Program-made: the position numbers and the translations under genes
Assembly (NCBI RefSeq): GCF_013166605.1
Contig: NZ_JABKKF010000005.1
Coordinates: 1 to 64,000 of the forward strand
DNA: 64,000 nucleotides
DNA from: Xylanibacter muris
GTDB taxonomy: Bacteria; Bacteroidota; Bacteroidia; Bacteroidales; Bacteroidaceae
Reading direction: 5' to 3'
Notes under the pieces: generated by a model
The model's input: the letters and a program-made list of their open reading frames with translations, nothing else
The model's database searches: none
Told to the model about the DNA's origin: nothing
Shown here: positions 1 to 9,451 of the stretch, piece by piece
How the letters are laid out: every line of letters begins with the position of its first letter
How positions within the stretch are numbered: position 1 is the first letter of the stretch

Positions 1-5
1 GGGGA

Positions 6-989
6 TTAAGCATATAGCCTTGTAAGTCTGAAAAGAAAGAACTTAATGTCTGTCACCCCTCTTAAAGCAGCCCTGAAAGCCTTGATTTTTGCATTGAATG
101 ATTCCGCAAATGCGTTGGTAGCCCTGTTGATAAAGAAGTTCAGAACCTCATCATAATGCTCGAAAAGTGTTGCTGCAATGACATTGAAGCTTTTGAATCC
201 GGAATCGTCCACCTTGTTGTACCAACGCGCAAGCGACAGTCTTGCCGCGTCTTTGATGGTGTTCCTGGAGAAAATCATCCTCAGTGAGTGTGTGAGTGAA
301 TAAGCCTCTTTTATGTCCGGGTATGTCTCAAAGAGTATCCCGGCTCTTAGTCTCTGACTTTCCGTCCATTTGTCGGCTGACTTGAAAAGCAGGTATCTGC
401 TGCGTGCAAGCAACTGCTTGTGCGTATCTCCGTTTGCAAGTACGGTTGGAGTGTATGTCTCTCCCGTGCATCGGGCTTCCTCCCTTGCATCGTTGTCTGC
501 CTGAATGGCGTCCCATCTGTGTGCGATACGCATCTCCTGCAAGGCATCACAGGCGAGCTTTTGAATGTGAAAGCGGTCTATCGTCCGTATGGCATTGGGA
601 AAACAGCGTCTGGCTATGAGTCGCATGGAATTGGACATATCCATCGTTATTTCCCTGACCGTAAGCCTCTTGTTTTCGTCAATGCGCATAAGACACTCCG
701 TGACGGCATCGGCGGCTACGCCCTTAACAATGGCTATGATTGTCCCTTTCCCGCCACGTGAGGCACGGTTGGTCACTACCGTGTACAGCTCACCGTTGCT
801 CGGGGCACTCTCGTCAATGCAGATGCTTTCCCCGACGTTATCGGGGAAAACGAGCCAATCCTCCGCATGAGACAGCTCGCTCCATTCGCGATAGCCGCTG
901 AGTATATCTTTATATTGCTTCTCGAACGTATCTCCGTTTATGTGGTAATAGCGGTCAAGCGAACGGGAGGTCGTAGGAATCGTCTCCAT
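6..989 (-). CDS. ISL3/ISAon1-type DDE transposase
   Basis: This 327-residue protein is the catalytic transposase of the insertion sequence. Likely DDE residues are D59 (in CIDES), D117 (in TMDMSNSM) and E296 (in NAFAESFN). The stretch after D117, ending RTIDRFHIQ, is typical of ISL3-family transposases, and the C-terminal AESFN-KIK block is also characteristic. The frame is intact and ends with a TAA at 6-8, so it is probably functional. Its ATG lies inside the 3' end of the upstream frame (35-bp overlap), just after an AAAAGGAG sequence that can serve as its ribosome-binding site. An in-frame TAA lies directly upstream of that site, so separate initiation or coupling is more likely than a long fused product. 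Confidence 0.85.
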   Translation of the reverse strand: METIPTTSRSLDRYYHINGDTFEKQYKDILSGYREWSELSHAEDWLVFPDNVGESICIDESAPSNGELYTVVTNRASRGGKGTIIAIVKGVAADAVTECLMRIDENKRLTVREITMDMSNSMRLIARRCFPNAIRTIDRFHIQKLACDALQEMRIAHRWDAIQADNDAREEARCTGETYTPTVLANGDTHKQLLARSRYLLFKSADKWTESQRLRAGILFETYPDIKEAYSLTHSLRMIFSRNTIKDAARLSLARWYNKVDDSGFKSFNVIAATLFEHYDEVLNFFINRATNAFAESFNAKIKAFRAALRGVTDIKFFLFRLTRLYA

Positions 990-1335
990 ACACTCCTTTT
1001 AAAAAAGCCGCAAACTCCTTCGAGTAGCGGGTCCCATCGGCCTTGAGGGCATAGGTGTCGGAGAAATACCGGTTGGCCGGTATGTCATGCCATCTGCGCC
1101 TTCTGACAATCAGGTCCACGCCCTTGTCACGAATCGGGAAATCACGGATGGTCACGGCGTCAGTGAAACCCTTGGATTCAATAGCGGGATTAGCCTTGTA
1201 TTCAGCCTTGACAGCCTCGTCAAGGTAAATACGAATAAGGGATGATTCCTCTTCCACACGTACAACTTCAAAATTCGAAAGTATTTCAGATGGCAGAATT
1301 AATTGTGCCAATGCCAATAGTCCTTGAGTGTTCAT
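955..1335 (-). CDS. ISAon1-type transposase N-terminal region protein
   Basis: This 126-residue protein is the first frame of the insertion sequence. It resembles the short protein annotated in Bacteroidetes as the ISAon1 family transposase N-terminal region. In related single-frame ISL3 transposases the equivalent part precedes the DDE core. It contains the segment IVRRRRWHD, a basic patch suited to DNA contact. Its 3' end overlaps the DDE transposase by 35 bp in another frame. Whether the two act as separate proteins or as a frameshift fusion cannot be told from sequence alone. The run of six T then four A before the AGGAG site could allow slippage. Confidence 0.75.
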   Translation of the reverse strand: MNTQGLLALAQLILPSEILSNFEVVRVEEESSLIRIYLDEAVKAEYKANPAIESKGFTDAVTIRDFPIRDKGVDLIVRRRRWHDIPANRYFSDTYALKADGTRYSKEFAAFLKGVYGDDSYDLPFA

Positions 1336-1508
1336 GATGCAAAGGTAGCACTTTTCGGATAAATAAAAGAAACTCCCCCCGGTTTGTCGGGTGAGCCGTG
1401 CCCTTCGGCAGTGCCGTTTTTTTTGCTCAGTAGCAAATCAGTGGGGATATGATATAGTGGCGGGTATCGTGTGGGAATATCCGTATTGTCGGATGGATAC
1501 ATCCCCAT

Positions 1509-1534
1509 GTAGGAACATCGCTTCGCGATGTGTC
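1509..1534 (-). repeat. REP-like palindrome, copy 1
   Basis: GTAG foot at 1509-1512, then the stem ACATCGC-TTC-GCGATGT at 1515-1531. It lies head-to-head with copy 2. See the finding on REP-like elements. Confidence 0.7.
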
Positions 1535-1587
1535 CGGTGTGATGTATGTTACAAATATAGCTTGCTCATTAAAGGATATTGCCGTCT

Positions 1588-1613
1588 GACACGTGCCAAA
1601 GGCACGTCCCTAC
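1588..1613 (+). repeat. REP-like palindrome, copy 2
   Basis: Stem ACGTGCC-AAA-GGCACGT at 1591-1607, flanked by GAC on the left and CCCTAC on the right. Read on the reverse strand it begins GTAGGG. Together with copy 1 it forms an inverted pair. Confidence 0.7.
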
Positions 1614-1712
1614 TTGTTGTCTCATGTGGGGATTCCTCCGCCCCTTCAATGAATGATGACACATATTCTACAAACCATGGTACATTTATACCCATTGCAG
1701 ATTCGGAATGTT

Positions 1713-1760
1713 CCACATACCCATCCTTTCTCTCCCCGAAAGGGAGTCGGAGGGGCGTCC
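1713..1760 (-). repeat. Second dispersed small repeat, copy A
   Basis: This stretch of about 48 bp, centred on CTCCCCGAAAGGGAG and followed by TCGGAGG, recurs in inverted orientation at 50399-50442. Both copies have a short C-run/G-run hairpin and flank gene ends. The rest of 1336-1858 shows no gene. Confidence 0.6.
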
Positions 1761-1785
1761 TTTGTAATAGGAATTATTACAAATA

Positions 1786-1833
1786 AAAGAGTGAATAATA
1801 AACAGCATGTCTACTGTCTATTATTCACTCTTT
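1786..1833 (-). terminator. Terminator of clpB (possibly bidirectional)
   Basis: Perfect 15-bp stem (1786-1800 with 1819-1833) extended by a 4-bp inner stem. On the reverse strand the stem is followed by a T-rich stretch. It lies 26 bp after the clpB stop. Confidence 0.75.
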
Positions 1834-1858
1834 ATTTTGTTCCTAACCCCTAAAAACG

Positions 1859-4450
1859 CTATGCGTTTCTGAATGTCAGTTCTGTATCGTCATAATCAAT
1901 TGTTATTGGTTTGTCGTTATCGACCTCTTCTGCAAGTATCTGCCTGGAGAGATTATTCAATATAAGCCGTTGTATTGCGCGTTTTACCGGCCGTGCTCCG
2001 AATTCCGGATCAAAGCCCTCGTCTGCAAGATAGCTTACAGCATCGTCTGTTACAATGAGATGTATGCCTTGATGTTCAAGCATTTTTTTCACTGCATTTA
2101 TTTGCAGGCTTACGACATCCTTTATTTCATCCTTGCTGAGAGGAGTAAACATTATTGTCTCGTCAATGCGGTTGAGGAATTCCGGGCGTATGGTCTTTTT
2201 CAGAAGTTCCATTACCTTTTCCTTTGTCTCGCTGATTACCGCATCATGGTTTTGTGGCGTGAGCCTCTCAAACTGTTGTTGTATGAATTGGCTTCCGAGG
2301 TTTGATGTCATTATTATTATTGTATTCTTAAAGTTGACGGTGCGTCCTTTGTTGTCTGTCAGCCGTCCGTCGTCAAGGACTTGAAGGAGGATGTTGAAAA
2401 CATCCGGATGTGCCTTTTCTATTTCATCGAACAATACAACGGAATAGGGTTTGCGCCTTACCGCTTCCGTTAGTTGTCCGCCCTCGTCGTATCCTACATA
2501 TCCCGGAGGCGCACCAATGAGTCGTGACACGCTGAATTTCTCCTGATATTCACTCATATCTATACGTGTCATCATGCTGTCGTCATTGAACAGATATTCG
2601 GCCAGGGCCTTTGCCAGTTCAGTCTTTCCCACACCCGTTGTTCCAAGAAAGATAAATGATGCTATAGGTCGTTTGGGATCCTGAAGTCCGGCACGGCTAC
2701 GTCTTACGGCATCGCTTACAGCGTTTATTGCCTCGTTTTGGCCTATGACCCTTAGATGGAGCTCACCTTCAAGATTAAGCAGCTTCTCGCGTTCGCTTTG
2801 CATCATTTTCGTAACAGGAATACCAGTCCATCTGCTCACCACCTCGGCAATGTCGTCGGCTGTAACTTCTTCGCGTACCATCGCCTCGCTGCCCTGAGTG
2901 TTTTTCAGTTGCAGTCGGATGTTTTTTATGTCGTGCTCGAGTTCTTTCAACTTGCCATAGCGTATTTCCGCCACACGCTCATAATTTCCCTCGCGTTCGG
3001 CACGTTCTGCCTCAATCTTGAGATTCTCCATCTGTTGCTTGTCATCCTGGATTTTGTTGACAAGACTTTTCTCGCCTTCCCATTTGGCCCTGAATTGTTT
3101 CTCCTGGTCGCGAAGTTCCGCTATTTCTTTTTCCAGCTGTTCTATTTTGGGTTTGTTGTCTTCGCGTTTTATTGCTTCGCGCTCAATCTCGAGCTGTTTC
3201 AGCCTGCGTGTTATCTCATCCAGTTCTTCAGGCACAGAGTCGCGTTCCATCCTCAGTTTTGCCGCTGCCTCATCCATAAGGTCGATGGCTTTGTCAGGCA
3301 AGAAACGGTCGCTTATATATCTTTCAGACAATGTAACGGCTGCAATACATGCGTCGTCCTGTATCCTTACTTTATGGTGGTTCTCATATCTTTCTTTCAG
3401 TCCGCGCAGAATGCTGATCGCACTCAGTTCATCCGGTTCGTCCACCATTACGGTCTGGAATCTGCGCTCAAGGGCCTTGTCCTTCTCGAAATACTTCTGA
3501 TATTCATTTAATGTTGTGGCACCTATGGAACGGAGTTCTCCACGTGCAAGCGCAGGTTTCAGAATGTTGGCTGCATCCATGGCTCCCTCACCGCCTCCTG
3601 CTCCCACAAGGGTATGTATCTCATCTATGAACAGAAGTATCTTTCCCTCGCTTTTTGTCACTTCATTGATCACGCTTTTCAGTCGTTCCTCAAACTCACC
3701 TTTATACTTTGCTCCGGCTACGAGCGCTCCCATGTCGAGAGAATAAAGCATTTTGTCTTTCAGGTTCTCCGGCACATCTCCGCGTACGATACGTTCGGCC
3801 AGCCCCTCAACGATGGCTGTCTTTCCTGTTCCCGGCTCACCGATCAGTATGGGATTGTTTTTTGTGCGTCTTGAAAGAATCTGCAATACTCTGCGTATCT
3901 CCTCATCGCGGCCTATCACAGGGTCGAGTTTTCCGGCTCTTGCCTCTTCCACCAGATTCTTTGCATACTTATCCAAACTCTGGAAATTCTCGTCTCCGGA
4001 TTGCGACTGCACCTTTTGTCCCCGACGCAGTTCGTTGATGGCCGCCTGCATATCCTTTACTGTGCATCCTGCGTCCTTCATTATCCGGCTTGCTGTAGAG
4101 TCTACAGTAAGCAAGGCAAGCAATACAGGCTCTATGCTGATGAACTCATCACCCATTTTCTGTGAGAAGTCAATGGATTGCTGCAATACTTTGTTTGTGT
4201 TATTGCTCAAATAAGGCTCGCCTCCCTGTACTTTGGGCAAATGTTGTATTTCCCTGGTGGTCAGTGTTTCTATATTTGTAATGCTTACACCGAGTTTTTG
4301 GAAAATAAAGTTTGCTATATCCTTTGCCTTTATTGTTATACTGTACAACAAGTGAACAGGCTCTATGCTCTGTTGCCCGTTGCGTCGGGCAGTGTTAACT
4401 GCCTCTTGCACAACTTCTTGTGCCTTAATGGTAAATTTGTCGAATGTCAT
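1859..4450 (-). CDS. clpB: ATP-dependent disaggregase ClpB
   Basis: ClpB is a cytoplasmic hexameric AAA+ chaperone that, with DnaK, pulls polypeptides out of aggregates. At 863 residues it has the usual family length. Visible domains are the N-terminal Clp repeat region (1-145), AAA-1 with Walker A GEPGTGKT (204-211) and [14 protein letters not shown] as Walker B region, the long charged coiled-coil middle domain (about 400-530), and AAA-2 with [10 protein letters not shown] near 605. The C-terminal small domain contains [11 protein letters not shown] clear AAAGGAG Shine-Dalgarno sequence sits 6 nt before the ATG, unusually strong for this phylum. No CIRCE element was found upstream. It is a single gene that ends at a hairpin terminator. 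Confidence 0.97.
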   Translation of the reverse strand: MTFDKFTIKAQEVVQEAVNTARRNGQQSIEPVHLLYSITIKAKDIANFIFQKLGVSITNIETLTTREIQHLPKVQGGEPYLSNNTNKVLQQSIDFSQKMGDEFISIEPVLLALLTVDSTASRIMKDAGCTVKDMQAAINELRRGQKVQSQSGDENFQSLDKYAKNLVEEARAGKLDPVIGRDEEIRRVLQILSRRTKNNPILIGEPGTGKTAIVEGLAERIVRGDVPENLKDKMLYSLDMGALVAGAKYKGEFEERLKSVINEVTKSEGKILLFIDEIHTLVGAGGGEGAMDAANILKPALARGELRSIGATTLNEYQKYFEKDKALERRFQTVMVDEPDELSAISILRGLKERYENHHKVRIQDDACIAAVTLSERYISDRFLPDKAIDLMDEAAAKLRMERDSVPEELDEITRRLKQLEIEREAIKREDNKPKIEQLEKEIAELRDQEKQFRAKWEGEKSLVNKIQDDKQQMENLKIEAERAEREGNYERVAEIRYGKLKELEHDIKNIRLQLKNTQGSEAMVREEVTADDIAEVVSRWTGIPVTKMMQSEREKLLNLEGELHLRVIGQNEAINAVSDAVRRSRAGLQDPKRPIASFIFLGTTGVGKTELAKALAEYLFNDDSMMTRIDMSEYQEKFSVSRLIGAPPGYVGYDEGGQLTEAVRRKPYSVVLFDEIEKAHPDVFNILLQVLDDGRLTDNKGRTVNFKNTIIIMTSNLGSQFIQQQFERLTPQNHDAVISETKEKVMELLKKTIRPEFLNRIDETIMFTPLSKDEIKDVVSLQINAVKKMLEHQGIHLIVTDDAVSYLADEGFDPEFGARPVKRAIQRLILNNLSRQILAEEVDNDKPITIDYDDTELTFRNA

Positions 4451-4628
4451 TTTTTGTCTCCTTTCTTTTTATCGTATTTTCTGAGATTATTAAGTCAAAT
4501 TACATGCCTGTGCCCTATTGCTGTCATATTGGCGCGACAATGCAGGTAACAATGTTAAAAAAACGACGTTATGTCAGATTTTAATGTTTTTGATGTTAAA
4601 TTTATGATAGTTTCTCGTTGATTCTCCG

Positions 4629-4636
4629 TATATTTG
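4629..4636 (+). promoter_or_regulatory. -7 box for the PL11 lyase gene
   Basis: TATATTTG matches the Bacteroidetes TAnnTTTG consensus about 90 bp before the start codon. No good TTTG -33 element is seen at 19-21 bp spacing, so the promoter may need an activator. Confidence 0.55.
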
Positions 4637-4724
4637 CACATTATTATAATTAGTTTATATACTCAGTGAAAAAATTAGATAGAGTATAATATAGATAAGA
4701 ATAAAACTAACAAACTTACAATAA

Positions 4725-7700
4725 ATGAAAAGAAAACTTTTACTACTATCATTGGCCGGACTGATGTCTTTAGGCTCGTTTTCCCAAAGACGTACAGACG
4801 TAATAGACCGTGGATTAGTGGCAGTGAAAACATCCTCTGGTGTTTATTGCTCATGGCGTATTTTCGGAGAGGAGTATTACGACACCAAGTATAATATCTA
4901 CCGTGATGGAACAAAGCTTAACAGCAAGCCGCTTGATGTTTCAAACTTTACAGACAAAGGCGGCTCGACAGGAAGCACCTATACTGTAGAAGCTGTTGTA
5001 CGCGGTGTGGCGCAGGCTAAGAGCAAGGCTGTTACTCCCTGGCAAAAGAATTACAAGGAAATAAAGATGAATCATGGCAACCTTACCAGTGTTTATATTC
5101 CGAACGATGCCTGTGCGGCAGATGTCGATGGTGACGGTGAGGTTGAGATTCTGCTGAAGTTTGACAACCTTAGCGAGATTGAAAGCGGATACAAGCCAAA
5201 CGGATATAATGGCGAGTATGCTATTGTAGAGGTATATAAGCTTGACGGCACAAAACTGTGGTGGCTTGATTTCGGTCCGAACATGTCAGACTTTCAAAAT
5301 AATGAGAATAACATTGTCGCCTATGACTGGGACGGTGACGGCAAGGCCGAGGCTGTGATGCGTGCGGCTGACGGTACGGTTATCCATACGGCTGATGGAA
5401 AAGAAATTGTCATTGGTGACAAGTCGAAGAACTACCGTAATCCTAATGGAGGAGGCGGTGCAAACTACTTTATGCACGATGGTGACGAGTTCCTGCTTTA
5501 CCTTAACGGTGCCACGGGCGATGTCTATCATCAGATGAAGTATCCGCTTAAGCGCCTTGAAGATGGAGAGACGAATCTTGATGCGGCATGGGGTGACGGT
5601 TACGGCCACCGCTCAACAAAGCATTTCTTCGGAGCACCGTATCTTGACGGCAAGAAACCCAGCATATTCCTTGCCCGAGGTATTTATACCCGCCATAAGA
5701 TGGTGGCATTCGATGTGGATCCCTCTACCCATAAGCTTATCGAACGGTGGCGCTGGGTGAACAATGAAAAAGGCTCGCCATGGTATGGACAGGGATATCA
5801 CAATTATGGCATTGCTGATGTCGACTGGGACGGACGCGATGAGATTGTTTTCGGTTCGATGGTCATTGATGATAACGGAAAAGGACTGTCTACGACAGGG
5901 CTTGGTCACGGAGATGCGCAACACTGCAGCGATTTCGACCCGTATAAGCACGGTCAGGAGATATTTGCATGTAATGAAGACCGCCCAGGAAACAATTTCC
6001 GTGATGCCACAACATCAAAGATATACTACCGTTATGTTGCAGGAAGCGATGACGGCCGCGCTATAATGGGCAATTTCATAAATGAATTCCCTGGTGCGCA
6101 GGGTGTTTCGTCAAGAGATCCGAATCTTGTGAGTTCTGTAACCGCAGCAGCCATCCCGTCTCCGGGAACAAGGCATATAGCACAGAATTTCCGTATATAT
6201 TGGGACGGTGACCTTTGTGAGGAAACTTTCAATTACGATAACGGGAAGAATACCGAGGGCGCCATATTGAAAGCGCGTCAGGGAAGAATAGCATTGCTTG
6301 AAGGAAGCATGACCAACAATGACACAAAGGGAACGCCATGTCTGCAAGGCGATATACTCGGTGACTGGCGCGAGGAGGTGATAATGCGTACGGCAGACAA
6401 CAATATCCGTATCTATACAACGGATATGGAGACACCATGGCGCAACTACACATTGTGGCATGACCATCAGTACCGTAATGCGATGGTATGGCAGATGTGC
6501 GGATATAACCAACCTCCCCATACAAGTTATTTCCTTGGTGAATTGGAAGGCATAACGATAGCTCCGCCTCCTTTGACAACTACCGGACGTACTGAGATAT
6601 CAAATGGTGCGACAATCGGTTCGTCGACAGATGGCAAGCATATAATGATGAGTGACAACGGCGATATGACCGTAGCGGTGGCTGATGGTGCGAAGCCATA
6701 TATATTTACCGATAATGCCCCGACATGGGTTCAGGGAAATGACGACAACGACAATATCGTCACAGAGGTATATACGCATACACTGACAGGCGGGGCTTTT
6801 ACGGGTGACATGCGTCTTGTTAAACAGGGCGACGGAATACTTCAGCTTCCAAATGTAATAGAGACCTACACCGGTCCGACAGACGTTTGGGCAGGAACTT
6901 TGAAGTTTGACGGTACGATGCAGAACAGCCGTGTATGGCTCAACCGTCATTCTGTTCTTTCTTCTGCCGGAGGCAAGTTTATGAAAGGTATACAGGCTGA
7001 CTATAATGCCACTGTCGAGATTGGTACTGAGGGCGCTGCCTCAGTGGTCGAGACAGACTCGCTGATAATGAATTTCGGTTCGGTGCTTGCCCTTGACCTG
7101 TACGGTAAGAACCTTACTGCCGATATGGTTAAAGCAAACGTATTGAAGATTGAGAAGAAAGGCTGGCAGAACGGTCCTAAATATTCCACTCCCGTTATCC
7201 GTGTAGTGTCAAATGTAGCTGATGGTGAGAATACGCTTGCTGCAGGAAAATATCTTGTGGGTGAGTTTGCAAAGGTTGACGGCAATGTCGGTGACATTGT
7301 TGTTGAAGGGCTTTCCGGTGTGAAATCCGAACTTTTGTATGAAGCCGGAAAACTTTATATAAATGTGATCGGGCTTCGTGAAGCAACAGAAACAACATGG
7401 ACAGGTGAGAACGGTTCGTTATGGGATGTCGGTATGACAGAGAACTTTAAGATTGACGGTGTTGCAGCTGCGGATATCTTTGTAGACGGTGATGTGGTCG
7501 TATTTAATGACAACGCGGCTGTTACAGACGTAAATATAGTAAATACAGTTTCACCGAAGTCTGTAGTCTTTGAGAATAATGAGAAGAAATATAGCCTCAA
7601 TGGCGGAAGTATTGCAGGTTCAGGGAATCTTGTTAAGAATGGAACCGGTACCACGGTAATCAATAATTCCAACAGTTACTCGGGAGGTACTATAATCAAC

Positions 7701-9299
7701 GGCGGAACACTTACCGTCAGCTCACTTGCCAATAATGAAGGTGTGGATTTCGGTTCCATAGGTGGTGTCGATGCTCTGATAACAATAAATAATGCAGCGG
7801 TTCTCAATGTGACATCAACATCGAAAACCTCTCAGCGGATTACTGTCGGTGAGGGAGGCGGAACAATCAACACAAGTAATAATGCCACACTCACAATCGA
7901 GAAACCGATAACGTCTGCGGTTAAAGCCCCTATATATAAGAAAGGTACGGGTACATTAATACTACCAATGAACAATAGGTTCGGTAAGATGTATATAAAC
8001 AGCGGAACTGTGCAGGTTGAGCCGGATCTCGGCAACGACAAACCGTTTGCGGATTCCGTGATATTCACAGGCAACTCAACGCTGAGACATGTCAATTCAT
8101 ATAACAGCTATAATAACGACAACTCCATATTGCACGTGAACAAGGGTGTTACGGCAAACCTTTATCTTGACGGTCGCTGCAATTACCGCACAAGACTCTC
8201 TGGAGAAGGCACTTTGAATATCTATCCTCAGGATAATATCTCACGTGCACATCTCGGAGGCGATTGGAAAAACTTCCGGGGAAAGGTGAGCCTGCAGGTA
8301 AACGGCGGATATAATTACCTTGATTTTATGGACGGTGCCGACCTCAGTAACTGCACATTGGAGATAGGCAACGGATTTACCATGTCCAACGAATTCAGGA
8401 ATAATTCAACTTCATCGGCAACGAAAGTGAATGTAAGAATAGGCTCGATTTCCGGCAACGGAACTCTCACCGGTGGCGGGACATATTACATCGGTGCGGA
8501 TAATTCAGACATCAACTTCTCTGGAACAATCTCTTCTGCCGTACAGAAAATAGGTAAAGGTATGTGGACAATATCAAAGGCACAGCCTGCGATAGGCAGA
8601 ATAACGCTAAGTCAGGGTTCCATTAATCTTGGAAACACTTTGAGCATTTCCGATTTGCTTGGCGTTTCTTCGTCTATTACAGTTTTGAACGGTGCCAAAC
8701 TTCTTGGCCAGGGTGCCGTGCCTACAATAACACTCCGTAGCGGTGCGATACTTCAGCCCGGACGCAATGTAGAGGATTTTACAGGAGAGATAAAGGTAAA
8801 CAAGAATGCCGTGATTCCTGCGGGAGCTATTGTCAATATGAATATAAGGAATGCGAAAAATACACTTACATCACGTTCTCATCTTAATGTTGTCGGTAAT
8901 CTTAGCATGAATGGAACGGTTAACGTGACTTTAAGTCCGAGTTACGTTCCGGCTGCTGGTGACGAGATTGTGCTTTGGACGGCAGGCACATTTTCCGGGA
9001 CTCCGGAGATAAATCTTCCGCAGCTGCCTCCGTCGTTGGCATGGAATACAGATAATCTGTTTACAGCCAACGGTACTCTCCGTGTGGTAGACAGTGGTGA
9101 CGGTATCTTTGCCGGATCCGCAAACGAGACTGTCCGTTGTCGTGTGTTTACCACAAGCGGTATGCTTTTGGCTGAATATGAATCTGCTTTGGGAGATGCC
9201 GTAAAGACTGCTCATGATAAAGGACTGGCATCCGGTACATACGTGTTGCAGCTGCAGACGTCTAAATACAGCAGGGCGGTAAAAGTCGTGATTAAGTAA
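4725..9299 (+). CDS. Secreted rhamnogalacturonan lyase (PL11) with PATR repeats and T9SS-like C-terminus
   Basis: This 1524-residue protein begins with a signal peptide ending GSFSQ. Residues 25-625 are a polysaccharide lyase family 11 domain. They carry calcium-binding loops such as DVDGDGEVE (about 133) and DWDGDGKAE (about 201), and end with GDWREEV and HTSYFLGE motifs typical of rhamnogalacturonan endolyases. These enzymes cut rhamnogalacturonan I by beta-elimination, leaving unsaturated galacturonate ends. The second half is a long beta-strand-rich stalk with autotransporter-associated repeats, for example GTGTTVINNSNSYSGGT near 973, but no outer-membrane barrel. The last 55 residues (TSGMLLAEY, LASGTYVLQL, ending KVVIK) look like a T9SS type A sorting signal, so the enzyme is probably anchored at the cell surface. 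A paralogue lies at 32903-37546. Confidence 0.9.
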   Translation: MKRKLLLLSLAGLMSLGSFSQRRTDVIDRGLVAVKTSSGVYCSWRIFGEEYYDTKYNIYRDGTKLNSKPLDVSNFTDKGGSTGSTYTVEAVVRGVAQAKSKAVTPWQKNYKEIKMNHGNLTSVYIPNDACAADVDGDGEVEILLKFDNLSEIESGYKPNGYNGEYAIVEVYKLDGTKLWWLDFGPNMSDFQNNENNIVAYDWDGDGKAEAVMRAADGTVIHTADGKEIVIGDKSKNYRNPNGGGGANYFMHDGDEFLLYLNGATGDVYHQMKYPLKRLEDGETNLDAAWGDGYGHRSTKHFFGAPYLDGKKPSIFLARGIYTRHKMVAFDVDPSTHKLIERWRWVNNEKGSPWYGQGYHNYGIADVDWDGRDEIVFGSMVIDDNGKGLSTTGLGHGDAQHCSDFDPYKHGQEIFACNEDRPGNNFRDATTSKIYYRYVAGSDDGRAIMGNFINEFPGAQGVSSRDPNLVSSVTAAAIPSPGTRHIAQNFRIYWDGDLCEETFNYDNGKNTEGAILKARQGRIALLEGSMTNNDTKGTPCLQGDILGDWREEVIMRTADNNIRIYTTDMETPWRNYTLWHDHQYRNAMVWQMCGYNQPPHTSYFLGELEGITIAPPPLTTTGRTEISNGATIGSSTDGKHIMMSDNGDMTVAVADGAKPYIFTDNAPTWVQGNDDNDNIVTEVYTHTLTGGAFTGDMRLVKQGDGILQLPNVIETYTGPTDVWAGTLKFDGTMQNSRVWLNRHSVLSSAGGKFMKGIQADYNATVEIGTEGAASVVETDSLIMNFGSVLALDLYGKNLTADMVKANVLKIEKKGWQNGPKYSTPVIRVVSNVADGENTLAAGKYLVGEFAKVDGNVGDIVVEGLSGVKSELLYEAGKLYINVIGLREATETTWTGENGSLWDVGMTENFKIDGVAAADIFVDGDVVVFNDNAAVTDVNIVNTVSPKSVVFENNEKKYSLNGGSIAGSGNLVKNGTGTTVINNSNSYSGGTIINGGTLTVSSLANNEGVDFGSIGGVDALITINNAAVLNVTSTSKTSQRITVGEGGGTINTSNNATLTIEKPITSAVKAPIYKKGTGTLILPMNNRFGKMYINSGTVQVEPDLGNDKPFADSVIFTGNSTLRHVNSYNSYNNDNSILHVNKGVTANLYLDGRCNYRTRLSGEGTLNIYPQDNISRAHLGGDWKNFRGKVSLQVNGGYNYLDFMDGADLSNCTLEIGNGFTMSNEFRNNSTSSATKVNVRIGSISGNGTLTGGGTYYIGADNSDINFSGTISSAVQKIGKGMWTISKAQPAIGRITLSQGSINLGNTLSISDLLGVSSSITVLNGAKLLGQGAVPTITLRSGAILQPGRNVEDFTGEIKVNKNAVIPAGAIVNMNIRNAKNTLTSRSHLNVVGNLSMNGTVNVTLSPSYVPAAGDEIVLWTAGTFSGTPEINLPQLPPSLAWNTDNLFTANGTLRVVDSGDGIFAGSANETVRCRVFTTSGMLLAEYESALGDAVKTAHDKGLASGTYVLQLQTSKYSRAVKVVIK

Positions 9300-9321
9300 A
9301 AAAAGACACTTTTAAGTCAAA

Positions 9322-9395
9322 ATACGCACGGAAAAAGTACAAAAAGCCAGATTTTCGTACAGAAAAGTCTGGGCTTTTTGGAAATTTGTGCGTAT
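9322..9395. repeat. Inverted repeat around the promoter of the 9452 gene
   Basis: ATACGCAC at 9322-9329 is the exact complement of GTGCGTAT at 9388-9395, and the right arm overlaps the -7 box. Inside it lies the terminator-like hairpin at 9341-9379. Confidence 0.5.
9341..9379 (+). terminator. Terminator after the first PL11 lyase gene
   Basis: Imperfect hairpin pairing AAAAAGCC-AGA with TCTGGGCTTTTT, ending in five T. It sits 40 bp after the stop codon. Confidence 0.6.
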
Positions 9396-9400
9396 CTTTG
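9393..9400 (+). promoter_or_regulatory. -7 box for the 9452 gene
   Basis: TATCTTTG matches TAnnTTTG, 52 bp before the ATG. The -33 region is poor. The box sits on the right arm of an inverted repeat. Confidence 0.5.
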
Positions 9401-9451
9401 TCGCAAGATAATGAAAAATATCTTTTTATTAATATTAAAACAAAACAACAA

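Larger units (their letters stand above)
1..1380 (-). mobile_element. ISAon1/ISL3-like insertion sequence, one end outside window
   Basis: Two overlapping reverse-strand frames encode an N-terminal-region protein and a DDE transposase, the organisation I know from Bacteroidetes ISAon1-type elements. The distal end lies at or before base 1. The proximal end is probably near 1370-1400, but no terminal inverted repeat could be matched because the partner end is not in the window. The limits are therefore approximate. Confidence 0.7.

Noticed and set aside
1391..1786. 131-codon forward frame between the IS and clpB
   Set aside because: It spans two REP-like palindromes and a dispersed repeat, is Cys/Ser-rich and has no recognisable start context.
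2756..3511. 251-codon forward open frame inside clpB
   Set aside because: Phe/Leu-rich antisense translation of the ClpB coiled-coil region, not a gene.
9386..9451. Upstream in-frame ATG for the 9452 gene
   Set aside because: It lies before and inside the -7 box and would bury the signal peptide behind 22 polar residues.
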